A stretch of 64,000 nt of DNA, taken from contig JBBDNN010000106.1 in the NCBI GenBank assembly GCA_040877545.1, forward strand, positions 124,001 through 188,000, given 5' to 3'. Positions 19,414 to 29,200 of the stretch are shown piece by piece. Made by a program: the position numbers and the translations under genes. The notes under the pieces were generated by a model. The model had not been told where the DNA came from. It saw nothing but the letters and a program-made list of their open reading frames with translations, and ran no database searches. Every line of letters begins with the position of its first letter. Within the stretch, counting starts at the first letter, position 1. The stretch comes from Gracilimonas sp040877545. Lineage in GTDB: Bacteria; Bacteroidota; Rhodothermia; Balneolales; Balneolaceae.

Positions 19414-20214
19414 ATGAAATATGTAGCCTACAGTATCATCATTCTTTTCTTTATTTCTTCTTGTAATTCGGAAGAACGGGAATTATTCCCGGTATCAGGA
19501 ATTATTATTCATAACCAAAATGAGCCGACCAGCCTTAATGAAAATTTTAATTTCAATAAGAATTCTTTTGTGCTTATTACTATAAGCCACCAAAATGCGG
19601 AGAATTCAGGTGAAGCCATATATAAAGAGCGCTTTGATTCTATCGATTCTTTTCCATTTGAATTTGTATTAGATCCAAAAGAATTTACAAGCAATAATGG
19701 AGAATACACGGTTAAAGCAGAAGTGTTTGCCCAAGAAAGAAATGCCTTATTTGTCGGAGATCTTGTTACTGAAAATGGATATTTCTTTTCCCGAAATACT
19801 GATTTCTTAGAACTTGAAGTTTTTGGGCTTGAACATTGTGATGCAGATTTTGCTGATTCCCTTTGCACCACCCGAAATGAAATATCAGCTAATTGTGCCC
19901 CGGTAAATGGTAAAATTTTTAAAGGACATCCTGTCCCTCCTCCCTGTACAGGTGGAGAAGGTTGTGGGAATCCCGGTTCTGTATCCTTTTCTCAAAATAA
20001 CGATAGTGCGTCTTTCTATCCTACTAATAGTGATGCAATTGCACTTCTTTCTTTTATACAAGAGGATTCTAAACTCCATTTATTCTTCGAGGAATCTAAT
20101 TCAGATCCTATAGAATTTTTAATGATAAATGACTGTAAAGAAATTCAACACAAACGTTCAGGCGATGTGTATAGAGACAGTGACTATGGATGGGACGTAG
20201 AAATAAATCAATAA
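19414..20214 (+). CDS. Hypothetical lipoprotein
   Basis: Not recognised. ATG at 19414 (an in-frame GTG lies two codons before) gives 266 residues with a lipoprotein signal (FFISSC). The body is rich in Asn, Glu, Ser and Phe and looks beta-structured. It contains several cysteines (EHCDAD, SLCTT, NCAPV, PPCTGGEGCGN) in mid-protein that could form disulfides after export. It stands alone between a histidine kinase gene (divergent) and rpoD (convergent). No good ribosome binding site is visible. Confidence 0.6.
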   Translation: MKYVAYSIIILFFISSCNSEERELFPVSGIIIHNQNEPTSLNENFNFNKNSFVLITISHQNAENSGEAIYKERFDSIDSFPFEFVLDPKEFTSNNGEYTVKAEVFAQERNALFVGDLVTENGYFFSRNTDFLELEVFGLEHCDADFADSLCTTRNEISANCAPVNGKIFKGHPVPPPCTGGEGCGNPGSVSFSQNNDSASFYPTNSDAIALLSFIQEDSKLHLFFEESNSDPIEFLMINDCKEIQHKRSGDVYRDSDYGWDVEINQ

Positions 20215-20216
20215 AA

Positions 20217-20250
20217 AAAGCCCTGCACATCAGTAAATATGCAGGGCTTT
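20217..20250 (-). terminator. Terminator after rpoD (may also serve the convergent gene)
   Basis: Perfect 11-bp stem AAAGCCCTGCA / TGCAGGGCTTT with a 12-base loop. On the minus strand the stem runs into seven T, a good intrinsic terminator for rpoD. On the plus strand it starts 3 bases beyond the lipoprotein stop codon. Confidence 0.85.
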
Positions 20251-20267
20251 AATGTATGGTAAAAATA

Positions 20268-21122
20268 TTATCCGAGATAGGCGCGTAATGCAGCGCTTCG
20301 GTTGTGATGGCGCAGTTTGCGCAATGCTTTTTCTTTAATCTGCCGAACCCGTTCGCGGGTAAGATCAAAACGCTCCCCAATTTCTTCCAGTGTAAGTGAG
20401 TGCTCACGGCCAATTCCAAAATACAAGCGAATAACTTCAGCTTCGCGGCTTGTCAATTTTGAAAGGGCTCGTTCGATTTCAACCTTCAGGGATTCACCCA
20501 TCAGTTCAAAATCCGGATTTGGGATCTCCTCGTTTTCTAACACATCGAGCAGCCTGTTATCTTCACCCTGTGCAAACGGTGCATCCATAGAAAGGTGGCG
20601 GCCTGAAATTTTGAGGGTATCGGCAACTTCCCCAACGGTCATTTCCAGGCTTTCAGCCAATTCGTGAGCAGATGGAATACGTTCGTATTCCTGCTCTAAT
20701 TTGGATAGCTCTTTTCCAATTTTGTTAAGAGCACCAACCCGGTTCAGCGGAAGCCGTACAATCCGGCTTTGTTCGGCAAGAGCTTGCAGAATAGACTGAC
20801 GAATCCACCATACGGCATAGGAAATAAATTTAAATCCACGGGTCTCATCAAAACGTTTTGCTGCTTTAATCAGGCCCAGGTTTCCTTCGTTAATCAAATC
20901 ACCCAGAGAAAGCCCCTGGTTTTGATATTGCTTAGCAACAGAAACCACAAATCGCAGGTTGGCCTTCGTGAGATCTTCAAGAGCGCGCTGGCTTCCTTTT
21001 TGAATCTCTTTTGCTAACCGGACTTCGTCATCCGGTGTTATTAATTTCTCTTTCCCAATTTCGTGCAGGTAGCGATCTAATGACTCTGACTCACGAGTAG
21101 AGATTCCAGAACTTTTTGCCAC
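20268..21122 (-). CDS. rpoD: Primary RNA polymerase sigma factor (RpoD/SigA, short form)
   Basis: Sigma-70 factor directing housekeeping transcription. The 284-residue protein lacks region 1.1, as in Bacteroidota-type primary sigma factors. Region 1.2 starts at ESLDRYLHEIG. Region 2 contains NLRFVVSVAKQYQNQGL, DLINEGNLGLIKAAKRFD and the -10 recognition helix FISYAVWWIRQSI. Region 3 begins at RIVRLPLN, and region 4 ends in the HTH LTLEEIGERF-LTRERVRQIKEKALRKLR. The TAnnTTTG-type -7 boxes proposed elsewhere in the window fit this sigma type. It is a single gene with its own terminator. Confidence 0.95.
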   Translation of the reverse strand: MAKSSGISTRESESLDRYLHEIGKEKLITPDDEVRLAKEIQKGSQRALEDLTKANLRFVVSVAKQYQNQGLSLGDLINEGNLGLIKAAKRFDETRGFKFISYAVWWIRQSILQALAEQSRIVRLPLNRVGALNKIGKELSKLEQEYERIPSAHELAESLEMTVGEVADTLKISGRHLSMDAPFAQGEDNRLLDVLENEEIPNPDFELMGESLKVEIERALSKLTSREAEVIRLYFGIGREHSLTLEEIGERFDLTRERVRQIKEKALRKLRHHNRSAALRAYLG

Positions 21123-21295
21123 TGTAAATACTATTTAATGAATGTTTGCGTGCGCTCAATGTGCAGATGAAATGACCTCAAGCTTTTAAACCACGAATGA
21201 AAAGCTCAGTTATTGCGTCTGCGATTATGTTAAAATAATCAGCTTGCTAATATACAGATTTATTCCTTCAATTTTAAACAACAAACCTGTTTATG

Positions 21296-22468
21296 TTAAT
21301 TCTTATTGAGAAATGATGTTCCCGGAAATTCATGCTCAATGTTAAAAAAATCAGCCACGCTTCGGGCAATGTTTGAGAAACTTTCCCCAGTACCCAAATC
21401 TTCCGAAGCTACTCTGTTTTTCGGGAATACAATAAGAGGTACAAATTCCCGCGAATGATCGGTACTTGTTGAGCAGGGATCATTTCCGTGATCGGCGGTA
21501 ATTATAAGCAAATCATCTTCCCTTATTTTTGAAACAATGGCCGGAATTGCTCGATCAAACTCCATCAAACTTTGTGCATACCCCTGGGGATCGAGCCGGT
21601 GCCCGAACAACTGATCTGTGTCAATCAAATTTGTAAATACAAAGCTATTATCAAGCTCTGCCGACATTAAACTTAAGAGCTGGGAAATTCCCTCCGCATT
21701 GCTTTTTGTATGGCGGTATTGAGTAAATCCCTCCCCCGCGAACAAGTCGATCACTTTGCCAATTGAATAGGTTTTTACCCCTTCATCATATAATAGCTGC
21801 ACCAGGTTATTTTTTGGGGGAATAGAAGAAAAATCGTGTCGTTTCTCTGAGATTCGTTCAAAATTTCCAGGCTTTCCTGTAAAGGGCCGTGCTATTACCC
21901 TGCCGACTTCATGCGCCCCTACTACAACATTATTTCGGGCAAATTCACACCACTCATACAATTTCCCAATGGAGGTAACATCTTCATGACATGCTACCTG
22001 AAACACGCTATCAGCAGAAGTATAAACGATGGGATATCCGGTTTCGAGGTGTTTTTCTCCAAAATCATTAATCACATCGGTGCCTGAATAGGGCTTATTA
22101 CATAATGCTTTTTTCACTCCTATTCCTTTACAAAAATCTGTAATCAGCTGATCCGGAAAACCTTCAGGATATGTCGGGAATGGTTTTTCAAGCTGGATGC
22201 CTGCAATTTCCCAGTGGCCGGTGGTAGAGTCTTTTCCTGCGGAAACCTCCCGAAGTTTTCCTGTTGCCGCAATTGGATGTTCATTTTCAGGAACCGAGTT
22301 CAGGGGAATGATATTTCCAATTCCCATTTTTTGCAGGTTTGGGAGCTGGCATCCAGTTTGCTCACAAACATGTGCCAGGGTATTCATTCCCTCATCGCCA
22401 TATAAATCGGCATCTTCCTGCGCCCCCACACCCAGGCCATCAACAATAATCAAATACACATTTCCCAT
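21296..22468 (-). CDS. deoB: Phosphopentomutase
   Basis: Interconverts (deoxy)ribose-1-phosphate and -5-phosphate in nucleoside salvage; cytoplasmic Mn2+ enzyme of the alkaline phosphatase superfamily. The 390-residue protein has the N-terminal metal site VDGLGVG and the phospho-acceptor Thr in KDSTTGHWE. The C-terminal metal motif is TADHGNDPCSTSTDHSRE. Length matches DeoB. It follows the GAF-like gene by only 3 bases, an unusual partner for a salvage enzyme. Confidence 0.95.
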   Translation of the reverse strand: MGNVYLIIVDGLGVGAQEDADLYGDEGMNTLAHVCEQTGCQLPNLQKMGIGNIIPLNSVPENEHPIAATGKLREVSAGKDSTTGHWEIAGIQLEKPFPTYPEGFPDQLITDFCKGIGVKKALCNKPYSGTDVINDFGEKHLETGYPIVYTSADSVFQVACHEDVTSIGKLYEWCEFARNNVVVGAHEVGRVIARPFTGKPGNFERISEKRHDFSSIPPKNNLVQLLYDEGVKTYSIGKVIDLFAGEGFTQYRHTKSNAEGISQLLSLMSAELDNSFVFTNLIDTDQLFGHRLDPQGYAQSLMEFDRAIPAIVSKIREDDLLIITADHGNDPCSTSTDHSREFVPLIVFPKNRVASEDLGTGESFSNIARSVADFFNIEHEFPGTSFLNKN

Positions 22469-22471
22469 CTA

Positions 22472-23932
22472 TCAGCCTTCAAATAATTCAGATTCATCGT
22501 CATTCATCACTTTCGATAGCGCCTTCTTAGCTTTTTCCATCACCTGATATGCATTTGCCTGTCCATTTACCTGCGTATATCCGGCTTTAAAAGTTGCTTT
22601 TAAAGAACCACCATTTGAAAGCTTCAAACCACCTGATAAATCCGCCTTCACTTTTTCCATCCACCCTGCCACGGCATTTTCATCATCACTCTGAATGATA
22701 AAAGCATATACATAATCAGAGTTGTAGCCAATATACCCGGGAATACCATAACGAGATGGATTCAGCACCGTCACAAAATCTGTTTGAATACCCTGAAGCT
22801 CTTCCAATCTGTATTTTGTTCGCATGGCAGAAAGATCATTTGGCGTAGCCAAACCAAGCCAGGTTCCTGTTTCTGAGCCATTCCTCAATTTTGCCAGTTC
22901 ATTATTTAATGCTGCTTCCCATAACTCTGGCAGAAAGGCTCCAAAATTCTGGGTCATTAAATCCTGCACCATTCCGGTTTTTTTGAATGCAGATTGAATA
23001 CTCAATGAAGCAATTCGCACAAGATTCGATAATTTATGCTTAGTCGATTCTTTGAAAGCCAGCGGGTCATTATCATAGCAAACCACCACTCCCTGCCGCC
23101 GGTCGTGAATCATAATAGGAATAGCAAAAGTTGCCCCTTCAGTTCTTTTTTCCAGGGAAGAAATTCTTCGGGGGTTATTGTTGAAATGCATGCTGAAAAT
23201 CGGCTCGCCTTTCTCCAGTGCATCATAGGCTACACTTTTCTCCTCCAGTTGTAACCCCAGTTTCGGTGGATTCTTAGCTTTCTCTGAACTTAAAACAACA
23301 TTCCAGGAACTCATTCCTGAACACAATAAAACGGCACCCCCGCCCGGCAGACTTTTCTGCATTTCATCCAGCATATTAGATACCAACTCCACACGGTGCA
23401 TGCGATAATCCAGCTGGTTTACCGATTCTTCATAATCCTCCCACTCCTTCTGCTGTTCGTGTAAATCGACTACTTCAAGATAGGTTGCCAGGACGTTTAC
23501 GAGCGCGTTGTTATAGGCCGCAATTCTGTCGTGGATCAATTCCAGGTTCAGCTCGCTTTCACATTCCAGAATAGTAAGCGCAACTGTCTCTCCCTTGTTA
23601 ATGAATGGGATAATGAGGATGTTTTTAGCTTTCACAACATCAAAATAATGCATCAGTTTGGCTTTCGCTATATCCTCGCCCACCAGTAACTGTACAATTT
23701 CTTCAGCCTCTTTATACTCATCTAAAAAATGATTCTCAAAAGCCACACGATCCTGGAACATCACATTAGGCAGACTGGTGCTGTTAGTTTCCCATACAAA
23801 TTGTTGCCGGGCCTTATTTACCCAACACATATATGCCAGCTCAGATTTTGTAGAGGAGCGAAGCAAATGCACCAAATCCTGAATGATCTGTTTAAATTCC
23901 CGAAGTGCTTTTTCTTGTCTGTTTAAGGACAT
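22472..23932 (-). CDS. GAF-like domain protein with degenerate C-terminal domain
   Basis: No named family recognised. The 486-residue soluble protein has an N-terminal helix, a GAF-like segment (about 25-160), a coiled-coil linker and a second GAF-like domain (about 185-330, with FAIPIMIHDRRQGVVVCYDN). A C-terminal region of about 120 residues has helix-strand spacing that recalls GGDEF domains but shows no GGDEF motif. The role is probably intracellular sensing or protein interaction. It is placed 3 bases upstream of deoB in one operon. Confidence 0.6.
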   Translation of the reverse strand: MSLNRQEKALREFKQIIQDLVHLLRSSTKSELAYMCWVNKARQQFVWETNSTSLPNVMFQDRVAFENHFLDEYKEAEEIVQLLVGEDIAKAKLMHYFDVVKAKNILIIPFINKGETVALTILECESELNLELIHDRIAAYNNALVNVLATYLEVVDLHEQQKEWEDYEESVNQLDYRMHRVELVSNMLDEMQKSLPGGGAVLLCSGMSSWNVVLSSEKAKNPPKLGLQLEEKSVAYDALEKGEPIFSMHFNNNPRRISSLEKRTEGATFAIPIMIHDRRQGVVVCYDNDPLAFKESTKHKLSNLVRIASLSIQSAFKKTGMVQDLMTQNFGAFLPELWEAALNNELAKLRNGSETGTWLGLATPNDLSAMRTKYRLEELQGIQTDFVTVLNPSRYGIPGYIGYNSDYVYAFIIQSDDENAVAGWMEKVKADLSGGLKLSNGGSLKATFKAGYTQVNGQANAYQVMEKAKKALSKVMNDDESELFEG

Positions 23933-24056
23933 GTAGATGTGTTATTAAAAATTTTATTCAATTAACTATGAAAAATTTCAAGAAACAAACTCCAATACCA
24001 AAGTATGATGAAGATAACCGGCATTTGAATTCGGATCTTGTGATTTTACCTAAACG

Positions 24057-25856
24057 TTATTTTATAGCCCCAGCCAATTTTTCCGCTTCCTCCACCATCC
24101 GCTCGAAAGAGGCCAGTCCTTTATTCCAGAAATCAGGCTTAGTGATATCCAGCCCCATCTTGGATACCAAATCCTGTGGCCATTCCGAACCACCCGCAAT
24201 CAATAAATTCAGGTATCGCTCCGAAAATCCTTCCGGCCGTTGCGTATACTCTTCGTATAAAGCCAGCACAAGCAACTCCCCAAAAGCATAGGCATATACA
24301 TAACCGGGAGTGTGCAGAAAATGGGGGATGTAACTCCACCAGATTCCATATTCTTCCGTCATTGAGATGGCATCTCCATATAATGCCTTTTGCTGTTCCA
24401 TCCACAGTTCACTGAATCTTTCGGAGGTTAATTCCCCTTCTTCCCTCCGCGCCGTATGCATGGCGTTTTCAAAACGATTCATAGAAATCTGCCGGAAAAC
24501 AGTAGCGATGGTATCGTCAATTTTCCCCATCAGCAGCGCCAGTTTTTCCTTTGGATCATCAAGTTCTTTTTTCAGCTTTTGAAAAACCAGCATCTCCCCA
24601 AATACGGATGCCGTTTCAGCAGTCGTTAATGGTGTGGACGATTGTAATACTCCTTGTTGCCGCGACAGATATTGATGAACCCCATGTCCCAATTCATGCG
24701 CCAGCGTTTGTACATCACGAATTCTACCATCAAAATTCATAAAAACATAAGGGTGAGCCGATGGAACTGTTCCCGCCGAATACGCTCCTCCTCTTTTCCC
24801 CGGTTTGATGGCGGCGTCTATCCATTTCTTATCAAAAAACTTTTGAGTGATTTCCCCTATTTTTGGGTGGAAATTATTGTACGAATCCAGCACCATTTCC
24901 TGTGCGCTGTTCCAATCTATAGCCGCCTCATTTTCAACTATGGGAGCATAACGATCATAATCTTTCATCTCATCCAGACCGAGCAAATCCCGCTTCAGTT
25001 TGTAATATCTTTGAACAAGATCATATTTTGAGGTCACCGCATTCACCAAAGCATCCACTGTTTCATTATCTGTTTCGTTGGCAAGATTGCGGGATGAAAT
25101 CCAGCTGGAGTAATTACGAAGCTTGTCGTTCGTGAATTTATCAGCCAACAGCGTATTAAATACGAATGTCAGGGAGCGGTTCAATTTTTTGAAGGTTTTG
25201 GAGAGCGAAGCATGCGCACGTTTTCGTAAATCACGATCGCTTTCATGAAGTTTACTCAGGGCCTCCTGCTCGGTAAGTTCTTTCCCGTCTAATTCAAATT
25301 TGGCTGCCCCTAGTGTTTCATCAAAAAAGCGAATCCAGGCACTTCTGCCCGTCACCGATTTGGCTGAAAGTATTTGCTCCTGATTTTCTTCCAGCACATG
25401 GTCTTTATACAGCCGCGATACTTCCAGGTAATGTTTGTAGCGGGCGAGTTCATTACTTTCAATTAGTGTTTTGGCATCCGAATCGGAAACTTTTAGCCAT
25501 TCCACATCCATAAACACCAGCTTTTGGCTTATTTCGGAAGAAAGCTCATTCGTCTCCGCCACCAGTTTCCCGTAGCTCGTATTTGAGGTATCGGTAGACC
25601 ACTGCAAATAAGCGAAAGAGCCAATTTTGCCTGACAAATCTATAATTTCCTCATATTCATCCAGCATTTTTTTAAAAGATGATGCATCCAGTTCCGCCAC
25701 CTTTCCACGATATTTCCCGGCAAATTTTTCCGCCTGTTCTACAACCTTCTTTTTATCAGCGGCAAGTGCGGGATCTTCATTAGAAGAATAGAGATCAGAT
25801 AGGTCCCAATTGATATTCTCCGCGCCGGTTTTCTCTTTGGTGATGGTCTCGCTCAT
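24057..25856 (-). CDS. pepF: Oligoendopeptidase F (M3B zinc peptidase)
   Basis: Cytoplasmic zinc endopeptidase that trims oligopeptides, 599 residues as usual for PepF. The active-site helix is AHELGHGVHQ (HEXXH at 387-391), and the third zinc ligand is in the downstream TAETASVFGEM. The C-terminal region has GIWWSYIPHFLHTPGYVYAYAFG, typical of the family. The N-terminus (MSETITKEKTG) has no signal peptide. It is a single-gene unit. Confidence 0.95.
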   Translation of the reverse strand: MSETITKEKTGAENINWDLSDLYSSNEDPALAADKKKVVEQAEKFAGKYRGKVAELDASSFKKMLDEYEEIIDLSGKIGSFAYLQWSTDTSNTSYGKLVAETNELSSEISQKLVFMDVEWLKVSDSDAKTLIESNELARYKHYLEVSRLYKDHVLEENQEQILSAKSVTGRSAWIRFFDETLGAAKFELDGKELTEQEALSKLHESDRDLRKRAHASLSKTFKKLNRSLTFVFNTLLADKFTNDKLRNYSSWISSRNLANETDNETVDALVNAVTSKYDLVQRYYKLKRDLLGLDEMKDYDRYAPIVENEAAIDWNSAQEMVLDSYNNFHPKIGEITQKFFDKKWIDAAIKPGKRGGAYSAGTVPSAHPYVFMNFDGRIRDVQTLAHELGHGVHQYLSRQQGVLQSSTPLTTAETASVFGEMLVFQKLKKELDDPKEKLALLMGKIDDTIATVFRQISMNRFENAMHTARREEGELTSERFSELWMEQQKALYGDAISMTEEYGIWWSYIPHFLHTPGYVYAYAFGELLVLALYEEYTQRPEGFSERYLNLLIAGGSEWPQDLVSKMGLDITKPDFWNKGLASFERMVEEAEKLAGAIK

Positions 25857-26212
25857 TCGCTCGTTTTTTTATTTGGAATATAGGGTAAGCAGCAAGCGAT
25901 TTAAAGGATTGTGTTAGGTTATTTTCTGTAGCAAATATTGAAGAAGCGGTACGGATGAGAAAATATTAGATTAAGGTCTTCTTCAACAGTAGAGCAAACC
26001 AAAGCCAAAATCTATAATCCCATAATTTCTAATTTCCCTGTTACACTTTTTATGATATCGGTATCACAGTTTTTATCGTTTTTTAGCTATGTAATGCTTA
26101 ATTTTGACATTAAATAAAAGCATATCCAATTCTGTCGCTTTGAAACATTTTATTGGCATTATCATTTCTATTTATAAATCATTGCACAAATCCGCAAGAG
26201 GTTAACAATCCA
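25857..26212 (+). promoter_or_regulatory. Divergent intergenic region with weak promoter candidate for the odhA-type gene
   Basis: The 356 bases between pepF and the oxoglutarate dehydrogenase gene are AT-rich with no credible gene. TAATTTTG at 26099-26106 fits the TAnnTTTG -7 box but lacks a clear -33 TTTG. AAGAGG at 26196-26201 is a good ribosome binding site for the TTG start at 26213. Confidence 0.35.
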
Positions 26213-29200
26213 TTGAAATCACTTGAAGCTGTCTTTGGCCCGAATTCTGCACTAGTTGAGGAACTCTACGAACAATATAAAAGCAGTCCAGATTCAGTGC
26301 CGGCTCACTGGAAGCGTTATTTTGATGATCTTGAAGGTAAACCGGTAGAAGAAGCTCAGGCACCAGACCCGGAAATTGAACGCCAGCGGAAAGCCCTGGA
26401 GCAAGCAGGCAATGGGAAGCAAGCCGAGATTACCAAAGAAGCCCCAAAAAAGGAAGCTCCTAAAAAGAAAGAAGCACAAGCTCCAAAAAACGCCTCTCTT
26501 GAAAAGATCAAAGGCGTAGCTACCAAAATTGTTGAAAATATGGACGAGAGCCTGGAGGTTCCCACAGCGACTTCGCTTCGTGTGCTTCCGGCAAAAATGA
26601 TGGTGGAGGATCGGACGATCATAAACCGGCATCTGCTTCAGAGGAATGATCCTAAAGCATCTTTTACTCATTTTATCGCCTGGGCTATTATTCGTGCCCT
26701 AAAAGAATATCCAAATATAAATAACTCCTATTTATATAAAGATGATGCTCATTTCAAAGTTATACCCGATTCGGTAAATCTTGGTGTTGCTGTTGATTTG
26801 CAGAGCAAAGACGGTTCCCGCAATCTTGTTGTTCCGAACATTAAGGGCGTGGATAAAATGACCTTCAAAGAGTTCCTCTATGCCTATGCCGAATTGATTG
26901 AAAAAGCCCGAACCGGCAGTCTTCAAATCGACGATTTCCAGGGAACTACCATCAGTATTACAAATCCGGGAACACTCGGTACTATTTCCTCTGTCCCACG
27001 ATTGATGCAAAAGCAAGGAGCTATCATTGCAACGGGAGCCATTGATTATCCCGCCGAATATCGTGCTATGTCGAAAGATGTGCTTAACCAATTGGGCGTC
27101 AGCAAAGTGATGACAGTTACCTGTACTTATGATCACCGCGTGATTCAAGGTGCAGAATCCGGTTCCTTCCTTTCCAAAGTAGATCAGTTGCTGAGCGGAC
27201 AGGAAGATTTTTATGATGAAATTTTTGCCGACCTGGATATCCCTTATGCTCCTATCCCTTATGGAGAAGATAATTATGCAGGTCCTTTTGCCGGCGGAAT
27301 TAATACACTTGAGCAAGACCGACGGGCGGTTGGCGTCTGGAGACTTATCAATATGTACCGGATGCGTGGCCATGTTCTTGCTGATCTTGATCCGCTGGGA
27401 GATAAACCCGGCTATAATCCGGAACTCGATCTGGATTACTACGGCCTTTCACTTTGGGATCTTGACCGGGAGTTTTATTGTGGCGGACTCGGGGGAAAAG
27501 ACAAAGCACCTTTACGCGAAATTATCAAATTGCTGCGTGATACCTATTGTGGAAATATCGGTGCGGAGTATATGCACCTGCTGGATATGGACGAACGTCA
27601 GTGGTTGCGCGAGACGATGGAGTCTACCGGAAATAATGCCCAGCTTAATAAAGATGACAAGCGTGAGATTTTGCATAAGCTGAATCAGGCAATGGCTTTT
27701 GAAGAGTTTCTTCATAAAAAATACATCGGCCACAAACGCTTTTCCCTTGAAGGCGCCGATACACTGATTCCCATGATTCATTTTATGTTAGAGAAAGCGG
27801 GCATCCATGACATCGAAAAAATATTCCTGGGAATGGCGCACCGCGGGCGGCTGAATATGCTCGTGAATATCATGAACAAGCCATATCACCGCGTATTTGC
27901 AGAATTTGAAGGAAATATTGACCCGGATAGTATTCAGGGTTCCGGTGATGTGAAATATCACCTTGGTGCAAAAGGTAAGCATAAAGCAGCCAACGGCAAT
28001 GAAATTGAAATGCAGCTCATGCCAAACCCGAGCCATCTTGAAGCAGTGGATCCTGTGGTGGAAGGTGCCGCCCGGGCATTGCAGGATCATCACGAAAAAG
28101 AGGATGCAGCAAAACGAATTCTACCGGTTTTGATGCATGGTGATGCTGCTTTTGCCGGCCAGGGCGTAGTGGCAGAAACGCTGAATATGTCGCAGCTTGA
28201 AGGGTATAGCACCGGCGGTACCATTCATATTATTATTAATAACCAGATCGGTTTTACCACATTACCAAAAGACGGACGTTCTACGGAGTATGCCTCTGAT
28301 CTTGCAAAAATGATCCTGGCGCCGATCTTTCATGTGAATGGAGATACCCCGGAAGCGGCTGTTCATGCTATACAAATGGCGGTTGAATATCGCCAGAAGT
28401 TTGGGAAAGATGTGATCATTGATCTTATCGGTTATCGAAAGCATGGTCATAATGAAGGCGATGAACCGGCATTCACACAGCCTGGAATGTATAAGGAAAT
28501 TAATGATCATCCCCCTGTTCGCGATATTTACACCGAAAATCTGGTTAAAAATGATGAGCTGACAAAAGAAGAAACTCAGCAAATTTTTGATGAATTCGAT
28601 CAGTTACTGCAGGAAGCTTTTGAAGACGCAAAAAAAGCACCAAATGTAGAAGTAACAGATAATCTAATTGACCGGCTTGAAACTCCACAGGAAAAGTGGA
28701 ATAAATATCCTGATACTACTTATCCATCTGAAGAGCTGAAGGATATTGCCGTAAAATTAAATACGGTTCCTAAAGATTTTGATGCGAACCCAAAATTACT
28801 CAAGCAACTTGCCAAACGGACTGAAATTGTTAATAACAATGAGAAAAAAATCGATTGGGGATTTGCAGAACTTTTAGCCTTTGGTTCACTCCTGAAAACA
28901 GGAACTACCATACGACTTACAGGGCAGGATGTGGAGCGTGGCACCTTCTCCCATCGTCACGCTGTACTGCATGGCACCGAAACCAATCAAAAATTTATAC
29001 CGCTAAATAATCTCTCGGACGATCAAGCCCGGTTTCACGTTCATAACAGTTTATTGAGCGAATTTGCAGCTTTGGGTTTTGAATTCGGCTACAGTTCTGA
29101 AAATCTAAAAGCATTAGTTATATGGGAAGCACAGTTTGGTGATTTTGCCAATGGAGCGCAAGTTATAATTGATCAGTTTATTGCTTCCAGTGAGGCGAAA

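Noticed and set aside
26153..26212. Upstream TTG as the start of the odhA-type gene
   Set aside because: The added 20 residues are unlike the family, and TTG at 26213 follows AAGAGG and gives the expected N-terminus.
26732..27373. 213-codon open frame on the minus strand
   Set aside because: Lies wholly within the E2 core of the odhA-type gene and has no ribosome binding site or known domain.
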